Shown one piece after another: positions 49,834 through 62,850 of a stretch of DNA of 64,000 nt. Under the pieces are notes generated by a model, which did no database searches, was not told the DNA's origin, and saw nothing but the letters and a program-made list of their open reading frames with translations. The DNA lies in contig NC_092679.1 of NCBI RefSeq assembly GCF_964355755.1, forward strand, positions 8,806,001-8,870,000. The letters run 5' to 3'. The DNA is from Antedon mediterranea (lineage: Eukaryota > Echinodermata > Crinoidea > Comatulida > Antedonidae). How positions within the stretch are numbered: the stretch's first letter is position 1; each line of letters opens with the position of its first letter. Position numbers and translations under genes: made by a program.

Positions 49834-51842
49834 GTTAACAAGTTTTTCGAAAATCACAAAATTGTCTAAAACGTCTCCAAATGCGATTTGAAGCTATTCT
49901 GTACACTTTGATGTTTTTATGTTAACAAGTATTTTAGAAAATCACAAAATGGTCTATAATGTCTCTAAATGCGATTTGAAGCTATTCTAAGCACTTTGGT
50001 GTTTTTATGTTAACAAGTTTTTTTCGAAAATCACAAAATGGTCTAAAACGTCTCCAAATGCGATTTGAAGCTATTTTAAGCACTTTGGTGTTTTTGTGTT
50101 AACAAGTTTTTCGAAATGCTCAAAATGGTCTAAAACGTCTCCAAATGCGATTTGAAGCTATTCTAAGCACTTTGGTGTTTTTATGTTAACAAGTTTTTTC
50201 GAAAATCACAAAATGGTCTAAAACGTCTCCAAATGCGGTTTTAAGCTATTCTGTACACTTTGGTGTTTTTATGTTAACAAGTTTTTTTCGAAAATCACAA
50301 AATGGTCTAAAACGTCTCCAAATGCGATTTGAAGCTATTCTGTACACTTTGATGTTTTTATGTTAACAAGTTTTTTCGAAAATCACAAAATGGTCTAAAA
50401 CGTCTACAAATGCGATTTGAAGCTATTCTAAGCACTTTTGTGTTTTTATGTTAACAAGTTTTTTCGAAAATCACAAAATGGTCTAAAACGTCTGCAAATG
50501 CGATTTGAAGCTATTCTTAGCACATTGGTGTTTTTATTTAAACAAATTTTTTCGAAACTCACAAAATGGTTTAAAACGTCTCCAAATGCGATTTGAAGCT
50601 ATTTTAAGCACTTTGGTGTTTTTGTGTTAACAAGTTTTTCTAAATGCTCAAAATGGTCTAAAACGTTTTTAAACACGATATTAAGCTATTTTGTGCTCTT
50701 TGATGTTTTTTTGTGAAAATTTTAGCGAAATGCTCAAAATGGTCTAAAACGATTTCTAATGTGATTTTAAGCACTTTGATGTTTTTATGTTAACTAGTTT
50801 TTTCGAAAATCAAAAATGGTCTAAAACGTCTCCAAATGTGATTTGAAGCTATTCTAAGCACTTTGGTGTTTTTATGTTAACAGTTTTTTCGAAAATCACA
50901 AAATGGTCTAAAACGTTTCCAAATGCGATTTGAAGCTATTCTGTACACTTTGATGTTTTTATGGTAACAAGTTTTTTAGAAAATCACAAAATGGTCTAAA
51001 ACATCTCCAAATGCGATTTAAAGCTATTTTAAGCACTTTTGTGTTTTTGTGTAACCAAGTTTTTTCGAAAATCACAAAAGGGTCTAAAATGTCTCTAAAT
51101 GCGATTTGAAGCTACTCTAAGCACTTTGGTGTTTTTATGTTAACAAGTTTTTTCGAAAATCAATAAATGGTCTAAAATTTCTCCAAATGCGATTTGAAGC
51201 TATTCTGTACACTTTACTGTTTTGTGTGAAAAATGTTTGTCGAAATCCTCAAAATGGTCAAAAACGTTTTTAAATACGATATTAAGCTATTTTGTGCTCT
51301 TTGATGTTTTTGTGTGAAAAGTTTTATCGAAATACTCAAAATGGTCTAAAACGGTTTCTAATGTGATTTTAAGCACTTTGATGTTTTTGTGTAACCAAGT
51401 TTTTTCGAAAATCACAAAATGGTCTAAAATGTCTCCAAATGCGATTTGAAGCTATTCTAAGCACTTTGGTGTTTTTATGGAAACAATTTTTTTCGAAAAT
51501 CACAAAATGGTCTAAAACGTCTCCAATAGCAATTTGAAGCTTTTCTGTACACTTTGGTGTTTTTATGTTAACAAGTTTTTTCGAAAATCACAAAATGGTC
51601 TAAAACGTCTCCCAATGCAATTTGAAGCTATTCTGTACACTTTGATGTTTTTATGTTAACAAGTTTTTTATAAAATCACAAAATGGTCTAAAACGTCTCC
51701 AAATGCGATTTGAAGCTATTCTGTACACTTTGATGTTTTTATGTTAACAAGTTTTTTCGAAAATCACAAAATGGTCTAAAACGTCTCCAAATGCGATTTG
51801 AAGCTATTTTAAGCACTTTGGTGTTTTTGTGTTCACAAGTTT
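49834..51842 (+). repeat. Higher-order core A6
   Basis: Offset of 47433 from A1, with TGCGGTTTTA at 50234. D2' has a small deletion (GTGAAAATTTTAGCG), so the empty TTAA site falls at 50767-50770. Private changes: GGTTTAAAACG (about 50569) and CCCAATGCAATTTG (about 51611). Confidence 0.9.
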
Positions 51843-53209
51843 TTCGAAATGCTCAAAATGGTCTAAAACGTCTCCAAATGCGATTTGAAGCTATTCTAAG
51901 CACTTTGGTGTTTTTATGTTAACAAGTTTTTTCGAAAATCACAAAATGGTATAAAACGTCTCCAAATGCGATTTGAAGCTATTCTAAGCACTTTGGTGTT
52001 TTTATGTTAACAAGTTTTTTCGAAAATCACAAAATGGTCTAAAACGTTTCCAAATGCGATTTGAAGCTATTCTGTACACTTTGATGTTTTGTGTGAAAAT
52101 TTTCTTTCGAAATGCTCAAAATGGTCAAAAACGTTTTTAAATACGATATTAAGCTACTTTGTGCTCTTTGATGTTTTTGTGTGAAATGTTTTATCGAAAT
52201 GCTCAAAATGGTCTAAAACGGTTTCTAATGTGATTTCAAGCACTTTGATGTTTTTGTGTAACCAAGTTTTTCGAAAATCACAAAATTGTCTAAAACGTCT
52301 CCAAATGCGATTTGAAGCTATTCTGTACACTTTGATGTTTTTATGTTAACAAGTTTTTCGAAAATCACAAAATGGTCTAAAACGTCTCCAAATGCGATTT
52401 TAAGCTATTCTAAGCACTTTGGTGTTTTTATGTTAACAAGTTTTTTTGAAAATCACAAAATGGTCTAAAACGTCTCTAAATGCGATTTGAAGCTTTTCTG
52501 TACACTTTGATGTTTTTATGTTAACAACTTTTTTCGAAAATCACAAAATGGTCTAAAATGTCTCCAAATGCGATTTGAAGCTATTCTAAGCACTTTGGTG
52601 TTTTTATGGAAACAATTTTTTTCGAAAATCACAAAATGGTCTAAAACGTCTCCAATAGCGATTTGAAGCTTTTCTGTACACTTTGGTGTTTTTATGTTAA
52701 CAAGTTTTTTCGAAAATCACAAAATGGTCTAAAACGTCTACAAATGCGATTTGAAGCTATTCTGTACACTTTGATGTTTTTATGTTAACAAGTTTTTTCG
52801 AAAATCACAAAATGGTCTAAAACGTTTCCAAATGCGATTTGAAGCTATTCTGTACACTTTGATGTTTTGTGTGAAAATTTTCTGTCGAAATGCTCAAAAT
52901 GGTCAAAAACGTTTTTAAATACGATATTAAGCTACTTTGTGCTCTTTGATGTTTTTGTGTGAAATGTTTTATCGAAATGCTCAAAATGGTCTAAAACGGT
53001 TTCTAATGTGATTTCAAGCACTTTGATGTTTTTGTATAACCAAGTTTTTCGAAAATCACAAAATTGTCTAAAACGTCTCCAAATGCAATTTGAAGCTATT
53101 CTGTACACTTTGATGTTTTTATGTTAACAAGTTTTTCGAAAATCACAAAATGGTCTAAAACGTCTCCAAATGCGATTTTAAGCTATTCTAAGCACTTTGG
53201 TGTTTTTAT

Positions 53210-55219
53210 GTTAACAAGTTTTTCGAAAATCACAAAATTGTCTAAAACGTCTCCAAATGCGATTTGAAGCTATTCTGTACACTTTGATGTTTTTATGTTA
53301 ACAAGTATTTTAGAAAATCACAAAATGGTCTATAATGTCTCTAAATGCGATTTGAAGCTATTCTAAGCACTTTGGTGTTTTTATGTTAACAAGTTTTTTT
53401 CGAAAATCACAAAATGGTCTAAAACGTCTCCAAATGCGATTTGAAGCTATTTTAAGCACTTTGGTGTTTTTGTGTTAACAAGTTTTTCGAAATGCTCAAA
53501 ATGGTCTAAAACGTCTCCAAATGCGATTTGAAGCTATTCTAAGCACTTTGGTGTTTTTATGTTAACAAGTTTTTTCGAAAATCACAAAATGGTCTAAAAC
53601 GTCTCCAAATGCGGTTTTAAGCTATTCTGTACACTTTGGTGTTTTTATGTTAACAAGTTTTTTTCGAAAATCACAAAATGGTCTAAAACGTCTCCAAATG
53701 CGATTTGAAGCTATTCTGTACACTTTGATGTTTTTATGTTAACAAGTTTTTTCGAAAATCACAAAATGGTCTAAAACGTCTACAAATGCGATTTGAAGCT
53801 ATTCTAAGCACTTTTGTGTTTTTATGTTAACAAGTTTTTTCGAAAATCACAAAATGGTCTAAAACGTCTGCAAATGCGATTTGAAGCTATTCTTAGCACA
53901 TTGGTGTTTTTATTTAAACAAATTTTTTCGAAACTCACAAAATGGTCTAAAACGTCTCCAGATGCGATTTGAAGCTATTTTAAGCACTTTGGTGTTTTTG
54001 TGTTAACAAGTTTTTCTAAATGCTCAAAATGGTCTAAAACGTTTTTAAACACGATATTAAGCTATTTTGTGCTCTTTGATGTTTTTTTGTGAAAAGTTTT
54101 AGCGAAATGCTCAAAATGGTCTAAAACGATTTCTAATGTGATTTTAAGCACTTTGATGTTTTTATGTTAACTAGTTTTTTCGAAAATCAAAAATGGTCTA
54201 AAACGTCTCCAAATGTGATTTGAAGCTATTCTAAGCACTTTGGTGTTTTTATGTTAACAGTTTTTTCGAAAATCACAAAATGGTCTAAAACGTTTCCAAA
54301 TGCGATTTGAAGCTATTCTGTACACTTTGATGTTTTTATGGTAACAAGTTTTTTAGAAAATCACAAAATGGTCTAAAACATCTCCAAATGCGATTTAAAG
54401 CTATTTTAAGCACTTTTGTGTTTTTGTGTAACCAAGTTTTTTCGAAAATCACAAAAGGGTCTAAAATGTCTCTAAATGCGATTTGAAGCTACTCTAAGCA
54501 CTTTGGTGTTTTTATGTTAACAAGTTTTTTCGAAAATCAATAAATGGTCTAAAATTTCTCCAAATGCGATTTGAAGCTATTCTGTACACTTTACTGTTTT
54601 GTGTGAAAAATGTTTGTCGAAATCCTCAAAATGGTCAAAAACGTTTTTAAATACGATATTAAGCTATTTTGTGCTCTTTGATGTTTTTGTGTGAAAAGTT
54701 TTATCGAAATACTCAAAATGGTCTAAAACGGTTTCTAATGTGATTTTAAGCACTTTGATGTTTTTGTGTAACCAAGTTTTTTCGAAAATCACAAAATGGT
54801 CTAAAATGTCTCCAAATGCGATTTGAAGCTATTCTAAGCACTTTGGTGTTTTTATGGAAACAATTTTTTTCGAAAATCACAAAATGGTCTAAAACGTCTC
54901 CAATAGCAATTTGAAGCTTTTCTGTACACTTTGGTGTTTTTATGTTAACAAGTTTTTTCGAAAATCACAAAATGGTCTAAAACGTCTCCCAATGCGATTT
55001 GAAGCTATTCTGTACACTTTGATGTTTTTATGTTAACAAGTTTTTTATAAAATCACAAAATGGTCTAAAACGTCTCCAAATGCGATTTGAAGCTATTCTG
55101 TACACTTTGATGTTTTTATGTTAACAAGTTTTTTCGAAAATCACAAAATGGTCTAAAACGTCTCCAAATGCGATTTGAAGCTATTTTAAGCACTTTGGTG
55201 TTTTTGTGTTCACAAGTTT
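53210..55219 (+). repeat. Higher-order core A7
   Basis: Offset of 3376 from A6, the same spacing as A2 to A3, with TGCGGTTTTA at 53610. The empty TTAA site is at 54144-54147. It shares CTCCAGATGCG with A3. Confidence 0.9.
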
Positions 55220-56727
55220 TTCGAAATGCTCAAAATGGTCTAAAACGTCTCCAAATGCGATTTGAAGCTATTCTAAGCACTTTGGTGTTTTTATGTTAAC
55301 AAGTTTTTTCGAAAATCACAAAATGGTATAAAACGTCTCCAAATGCGATTTGAAGCTATTCTAAGCACTTTGGTGTTTTTATGTTAACAAGTTTTTTCGA
55401 AAATCACAAAATGGTCTAAAACGTTTCCAAATGCGATTTGAAGCTATTCTGTACACTTTGATGTTTTGTGTGAAAATTTTCTTTCGAAATGCTCAAAATG
55501 GTCAAAAACGTTTTTAAATACGATATTAAGCTACTTTGTGCTCTTTGATGTTTTTGTGTGAAATGTTTTATCGAAATGCTCAAAATGGTCTAAAACGGTT
55601 TCTAATGTGATTTCAAGCACTTTGATGTTTTTGTGTAACCAAGTTTTTCGAAAATCACAAAATTGTCTAAAACGTCTCCAAATGCGATTTGAAGCTATTC
55701 TGTACACTTTGATGTTTTTATGTTAACAAGTTTTTCGAAAATCACAAAATGGTCTAAAACGTCTCCAAATTCGATTTTAAGCTATTCTAAGCACTTTGGT
55801 GTTTTTATGTTAACAAGTTTTTTTGAAAATCACAAAATGGTCTAAAACGTCTCTAAATGCGATTTGAAGCTTTTCTGTACACTTTGATGTTTTTATGTTA
55901 ACAACTTTTTTCGAAAATCACAAAATGGTCTAAAATGTCTCCAAATGCGATTTGAAGCTATTCTAAGCACTTTGGTGTTTTTATGGAAAAAATTTTTTTC
56001 GAAAATCACAAAATGGTCTAAAACGTCTCCAATAGCGATTTGAAGCTTTTCTGTACACTTTGGTGTTTTTATGTTAACAAGTTTTTTCGAAAATCACAAA
56101 ATGGTCTAAAACGTCTCCAAATGCGATTTGAAGCTATTCTGTACATTTTGATGTTTTTATGTTAACTAGTTTTTTCGAAAATCACAAAATGGTCTAAAAC
56201 GTCTACAAATGCGATTTGAAGCTATTCTGTACACTTTGATGTTTTTATGTTAACAAGTTTTTTCGAAAATCACAAAATGGTCTAAAACGTTTCCAAATGC
56301 GATTTGAAGCTATTCTGTACACTTTGATGTTTTGTGTGAAAATTTTCTGTCGAAATGCTCAAAATGGTCAAAAACGTTTTTAAATACGATATTAAGCTAC
56401 TTTGTGCTCTTTGATGTTTTTGTGTGAAATGTTTTATCGAAATGCTCAAAATGGTCTAAAACGGTTTCTAATGTGATTTCAAGCACTTTGATGTTTTTGT
56501 ATAACCAAGTTTTTCGAAAATCACAAAATTGTCTAAAACGTCTCCAAATGCAATTTGAAGCTATTCTGTACACTTTGATGTTTTTATGTTAACAAGTTTT
56601 TCGAAAATCACAAAATGGTCTAAAACGTCTCCAAATGCGATTTTAAGCTATTCTAAGCACTTTGGTGTTTTTATGTTAACAAGTTTTTCGAAAATCACAA
56701 AATTGTCTAAAACGTCTCCAAATGCGA

Positions 56728-57387
56728 TTTGAAGCTATTCTGTACACTTTGATGTTTTTATGTTAACAACTTTTTTCGAAAATCACAAAATGGTCTAAAA
56801 TGTCTCCAAAATGCGATTTGAAGTTATTCTAAGCACTTTGGTGTTTTTATGGAAACAATTTTTTTCGAAAATCACAAAATGGTCTAAAACGTCTCCAATA
56901 GCGATTTGAAGCTTTTCTGTACACTTTGGTGTTTTTATGTTAACAAGTTTTTTCGAAAATCACAAAATGGTCTAAAACGTCTACAAATGCGATTTGAAGC
57001 TATTCTAAGCACTTTTGTGTTTTTATGTTAACAAGTTTTTTCGAAAATCACAAAATGGTCTAAAACGTCTGCAAATGCGATTTGAAGCTATTCTTAGCAC
57101 ATTGGTGTTTTTATTTAAACAAATTTTTTCGAAACTCACAAAATGGTCTAAAACGTCTCCAAATGCGATTGCAAGCTATTTTAAGCACTTTGGTATTTTT
57201 GTGTTAACAAGTTTTTCGAAATGCTCAAAATGGTCTAAAACGTTTTTAAACACGATATTAAGCTATTTTGTGCTCTTTGATTTTTTTTGTGAAAAGTTTT
57301 AGCGAAATGCTCAAAATGGTCTAAAACGATTTCTAATGTGATTTTAAGGACTTTGATGTTTTTATGTTAACTAGTTTTTTCGAAAAT
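56728..57387 (+). repeat. Module B4
   Basis: Offset of 45687 from B1, with the same right-hand context as B1. The empty TTAA site is at 57344-57347. Confidence 0.9.
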
Positions 57388-59240
57388 CACAAAATGGTCT
57401 AAAACGTCTCCAAATGCGATTTGAAGCTATTCTAAGCACTTTGGTGTTTTTATGTTAACAAGTTTTTTGGAAAATCACAAAATGGTATAAAACGTCTCCA
57501 AATGCGATTTGAAGCTATTCTAAGCACTTTGGTGTTTTTATGTTAACAAGTTTTTTCGAAAATCACAAAATGGTCTAAAACGTCTCCAAATGCGATTTGA
57601 AGATATTTTAAGCACTTTGGTGTTTTTGTGTTAACAAGTTTTTCGAAATGCTCAAAATGGTCTAAAACGTCTCCAAATGCGATTTGAAGCTAATCTAAGC
57701 ACTTTGGTGTTTTTATGTTAACAAGTTTTTTCAAAAATCACAAAATGGTCTAAAACGTTTCCAAATGCGATTTGAAGCTATTCTGTACACTTTGATGTTT
57801 TGTGTGAAAATTTTCTGTCGAAATGCTCAAAATGGTCAAAAACGTTTTTAAATACGATATTAAGCTACTTTGTGCTCTTTGATGTTTTTGTGTGAAATGT
57901 TTTATCGAAATGCTCAAAATGGTCTAAAACGGTTTCTAATGTGATTTCAAGCACTTTGATGTTTTTGTGTAACCAAGTTTTTCGAAAATCACAAAATTTT
58001 CTAAAACGTCTCCAAATGCGATTTGAAGCTATTCTGTACACTTTGATGTTTTTATGTTAACAAGTTTTTCGAAAATCACAAAATGGTCTAAAACGTCTCC
58101 AAATGCGATTTTAAGCTATTCTAAGCACTTTGGTGTTTTTATGGTAACAAGTTTTTTTGAAAATCACAAAATGGTCTAAAACGTCTCCAAATGTGATTTG
58201 AAGCTATTCTGTACACTTTGATGTTTTTATGTTAACAAGTTTTTTCGAAAATCACAAAATGGTCTAAAACGTCTACAAATGCGTATTGAAGCTAATCTGT
58301 ACACTTTGATGTTTTTATGTTAACAAGTTTTTTAGAAAATCACAAAATGGTCTAAAACGTCTCCAAATGCGATTTGAAGCTATTCTGTACACTTTGATGT
58401 TTTGTGTGAAAATTTTCTGTCGAAATGCTCAAAATGGTCAAAAACGTTTTTAAATACGATATTAAGCTACTTTGTGCTCTTTGATGTTTTTGTGTGAAAT
58501 GTTTTATCGAAATGCTCAAAATGGTCTAAAATGGTTTCTAATGTGATTTCAAGCACTTTGATGTTTTTGTATAACCAAGTTTTTCGAAAATCACAAAATT
58601 GTCTAAAACGTCTCCAAATGCGATTTGAAGCTATTCTGTACACTTTGATGTTTTTATGTTAACAAGTTTTTCGAAAATCACAAAATGGTCTAAAACGTCT
58701 CCAAATGCGATTTTAAGCTATTCTAAGCACTTTGGTGTTTTTATGTTAACAAGTTTTTCGAAAATCACAAAATGGTCTAAAACGTCTCCAAATGCGATTT
58801 GAAGCTATTCTGTACACTTTGATGTTTTTATGTTAACAAGTTTTTTCGAAAATCAAAAATGGTCTAAAACGTCTACAAATGCGATTTGAAGCTATTCTAA
58901 GCACTTTTGTGTTTTTATGTTAACAAGTTTTTTCGAAAATCACAAAATGGTCTAAAACGTCTGCAAATGCGATTTGAAGCTATTCTTAGCACATTGGTGT
59001 TTTTATTTAAACAAATTTTTTCGAAACTCACAAAATGGTCTAAAACGTCTCCAAATGCGATTTGAAGCTATTTTAAGCACTTTGGTGTTTTTGTGTTAAC
59101 AAGTTTTTCGAAATGCTCAAAATGGTCTAAAACGTTTTTAAACACGATATTAAGCTATTTTGTGCTCTTTGATGTTTTTTTGTGAAAAGTTTTAGCGAAA
59201 TGCTCAAAATGGTGTAAAACGATTTCTAATGTGATTTTAA

Positions 59241-59866
59241 AGACCCCTTCCCTGCAATTTTGGACGTTTTTTGGAAAATAATACATATATATCACTTTAA
59301 AAACATTAAACCATGTCATTCCTTGTCTTAAATGTACGTTTTATGGTAAATTATGATAAAAAGTGAGAAACAATGCACTACCTAAGTAGCTCGCGGCGAT
59401 CGACCTCTCGTGGACGGTCTTAGGCCTAGCCTAGCTAGGCTTAGTTTTGTAGGCCTAGCTGGTAAACATCGATAACGTACGAACATCGTACGCTAGCTAT
59501 ATACCTAGCCTGACGTTGTATAGTTGCTGCATTAATTGTCTTTTTATTTTTGCCAGACTCCGTTGATACAAATTGGGGAAAACCCGGTATTTTCGCTGAA
59601 AAGTTAGGAGTCTTCCATTTGTTTTGGCTTCACGATCGATCGAAAAGTGGGCGAATTACAGGTGAAAAACAAAAATATCAATCCGCGCGCAATGCATTTT
59701 GGGATTTATAGCGGGCCGCTATAATTATTAGAATCGATTTATTTTTCACATTTTTAACCGTTTAAAGACGAAAAAAGTTATCGCAATATGACCATATAGT
59801 ATTATTTTTACATTAAATATAGTTTGTGATCTTAAATTAGATCTAAAAAACGTAGGGAATGGGGCT
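59241..59866 (+). mobile_element. E7: TTAA-flanked element copy
   Basis: 626 bp with TTAA at 59237-59240 and 59867-59870. It shares GTCTTTTTATTT with E2 but lacks E2's four private changes, so those arose after the two lineages split. The right flank has a private TGTTTTCATGTTAAC. Confidence 0.9.
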
Positions 59867-62224
59867 TTAAGCACTTTGATGTTTTCATGTTAACTAGTTT
59901 TTTCGAAAATCACAAAATGGTCTAAAACGTCTCCAAATGTAATTTGAAGCTATTCTAAGCACTTGGGTGTTTTTATGTTAACAGTTTTTTCGAAAATCAC
60001 AAAATGGTCTAAAACGTTTCCAAATGCGATTTGAAGCTATTCTGTACACTTTGATGCTTTTATGGTAACAAGTTTTTTCAAAAATCACAAAATGGTCTAA
60101 AATGTCTCCAAATGCGATTTGAAGCTATTCTAAGCACTTTGGTGTTTTTATGGAAACAATTTTTTTCGAAAATCACAAAATGGTCTAAAACGTCTCCAAT
60201 AGCAATTTGAAGCTTTTCTGTACACTTTGGTGTTTTTATGTTAACAAGTTTTTTCGAAAATCACAAAATGGTCTAAAACGTTTCCAAATGCGATTTGAAG
60301 CTATTCTGTACACTTTGATGCTTTTATGGTAACAAGTTTTTTAGAAAATCACAAAATGGTCTAAAACATCTCCAAATGCGATTTAAAGCTATTTTAAGCA
60401 CTTTTGTGTTTTTGTGTAACCAAGTTTTTTCGAAAATCACAAAAGGGTCAAAAATGTCTCTAAATGCGATTTGAAGCTACTCAAATAGCGATTTGAAGCT
60501 TTTCTGTACACTTTGGTGTTTTTATGTTAACAAGTTTTTTCGAAAATCACAAAATGGTCTAAAACGTCTCCAAATGCGTTTTGAAGCTATTTTAAGCACT
60601 TTGGTGTTTTTATCTTAACAAGTTTTTTCGAAAATCACAAAATGGTCTAAAACGTCTTCAAATGCGATTGAAGCTATTCTAAGCACTTTGGTGTTTTTAT
60701 GTTAACAAGTTTTTTCAAAAATCACAAAACGGTCTAAAACGTCTCCAAATGCGATTTGAAGCTATTCTGTACACTTTGATGTTTTTATGTTAACAAGTTT
60801 TTTCAAAAAACACAAAATGGTCTAAAACGTTTCCAAATGCGATTTGAAGCTATTCTGTACACTTTGATGTTTTGTGTGAAAATTTTCTGTCGAAATGTTC
60901 AAAATGGTCAAAAACGTTTTTAAATACGATATTAAGCTACTTTGTGCTCTTTGATGTTTTTGTGTGAAAAGTTTTATCGAAATGCTCAAAATGGTCTAAA
61001 ACGGTTTCTAATGTGATTTCAAGCACTTTGATGTTTTTGTGTAACCAAGTTTTTCGAAAATCACAAAATTGTCTAAAACGTCTCCAAATGCGATTTGAAG
61101 CTATTCTGTACACTTTGATGTTTTTATGTTAACAAGTTTTTTCGAAAATCACAAAAGAGTCTAAAATATCTCGAAATGCGATTTGAAGCTATTCTAAGCA
61201 CTTTGGTGTTTTTATGTTAACAAGTTTTTTCGAAATCACAAAATGGTCTAAAATGTCTCCAAATGCGATTTGAAGCTATTCTAAGCACTTTGGTGTTTTT
61301 ATGTTAACAAGTTTTTTAGAAAATCACAAAATGGTCTAAAACGTCTCCAAATGCGATTTGAAGCTATTCTGTACACTTTGATGTTTTGTGTGAAAATTTT
61401 CTGTCGAAATGCTCAAAATGGTCAAAAACGTTTTTAAATACGATATTAAGCTACTTTGTGCTCTTTGATGTTTTTGTGTGAAATGTTTTATCGAAATGCT
61501 CAAAATGGTCTAAAATGGTTTCTAATGTGATTTCAAGCACTTTGATGTTTTTGTATAACCAAGTTTTTCGAAAATCACAAAATTGTCTAAAACGTCTCCA
61601 AATGCGATTTGAAGCTATTCTGTACACTTTGATGTTTTTATGTTAACAAGTTTTTCGAAAATCACAAAATGGTCTAAAACGTCTCCAAATGCGATTTTAA
61701 GCTATTCTAAGCACTTTGGTGTTTTTATGTTAACAAGTTTTTCGAAAATCACAAAATGGTCTAAAACGTCTCCAAATGCGATTTGAAGCTATTCTGTACA
61801 CTTTGATGTTTTTATGTTAACAAGTTTTTTCGAAAATCAAAAATGGTCTAAAACGTCTACAAATGCGATTTGAAGCTATTCTAAGCACTTTTGTGTTTTT
61901 ATGTTAACAAGTTTTTTCGAAAATCACAAAATGGTCTAAAACGTCTGCAAATGCGATTTGAAGCTATTCTTAGCACATTGGTGTTTTTATTTAAACAAAT
62001 TTTTTCGAAACTCACAAAATGGTCTAAAACGTCTCCAAATGCGATTTGAAGCTATTTTAAGCACTTTGGTGTTTTTGTGTTAACAAGTTTTTCGAAATGC
62101 TCAAAATGGTCTAAAACGTTTTTAAACACGATATTAAGCTATTTTGTGCTCTTTGATGTTTTTTTGTGAAAAGTTTTAGCGAAATGCTCAAAATGGTGTA
62201 AAACGATTTCTAATGTGATTTTAA
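59867..62224 (+). repeat. 88-bp satellite array, segment 8 (E7 to E8)
   Basis: About 2.4 kb of satellite. The first part follows the post-E2 sequence to about 60760. It then follows the 44.1-44.5 kb type (GAAATGTTCAAAATGG, AAAAGAGTCTAAAATATCTCG), and from about 61.3 kb the standard pre-element layout with AAAATGGTTTC. Confidence 0.97.
60471..60500 (+). repeat. Truncated monomer junction, second copy
   Basis: Identical to the 22-bp junction at 14961-14990 (GAAGCTACTC joined to AAATAGCGATTTG), at the expected offset of 45509. Confidence 0.85.
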
Positions 62225-62850
62225 AGACCCCTTCCCTGCAATTTTGGACGTTTTTTGGAAAATAATACATATATATCACTTTAAAAACATTAAACCATGT
62301 CATTCCTTGTCTTAAATGTACGTTTTATGGTAAATTATGATAAAAAGTGAGAAACAATGCACTACCTAAGTAGCTCGCGGCGATCGACCTCTCGTGGACG
62401 GTCTTAGGCCTAGCCTAGCTAGGCTTAGTTTTGTAGGCCTAGCTGGTAAACATCGATAACGTACGAACATCGTACGCTAGCTATATACCTAGCCTGACGT
62501 TGTATAGTTGCTGCATTAATTGTCTTTCTATTTTTGCCAGACTCCGTTGATACAAATTGGGGAAAACCCGGTATTTTCGCTGAAAAGTTAGGAGTCTTCC
62601 ATTTGTTTTGGCTTTACGATCGATCGAAAAGTGGGCGAATTACAGGTGAAAAACAAAAATATCAATCCGCGTGCAATGCATTTTGGGATTTATAGCGGGC
62701 CGCTATAATTATTAGAATCGATTTATTTTTCACATTTTTAACCGTTTAAAGACGAAAAAAGTTATCGCAATATGACCATATAGTATTATTTTTACATTAA
62801 ATATAGTTTGTGATCTTAAATTAGATCTAAAAAACGTAGGGAATGGGGCT
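62225..62850 (+). mobile_element. E8: TTAA-flanked element copy (mosaic)
   Basis: 626 bp with TTAA at 62221-62224 and 62851-62854. The right part has the E4 markers GGCTTTACGATCG and CCGCGTGCAATG, and the flank to the window end follows E4 at an offset of 27203. The left flank instead has AAAATGGTTTC and GCGATTTTAAGCTATTC, as at E5, E6 and E7, not the E3/E4 flank (CGGTTGCTAATG, GCTAATCTTAGC). A recombination point therefore lies between about 61720 and 62613. Confidence 0.9.

Larger units (their letters stand above)
48934..59240 (+). repeat. 88-bp satellite array, segment 7 (E6 to E7)
   Basis: About 10.3 kb of satellite with cores A6 and A7 and module B4, parallel to segment 2 but without one 2.7-kb repeat. 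A private oddity is GCGTATTGAAGC at about 58280. Nothing other than satellite is visible. Confidence 0.97.
47434..60760 (+). repeat. Very large duplication, copy 2 (partner 1-15250)
   Basis: Homologous to the first 15.2 kb of the window. This copy has a single A core where copy 1 has the A1/A2 tandem. It keeps about 954 bp (near 55.3-56.3 kb) that copy 1 lacks near 10.6 kb, and lacks two monomers present in copy 1 near 12.5 kb. Confidence 0.85.
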
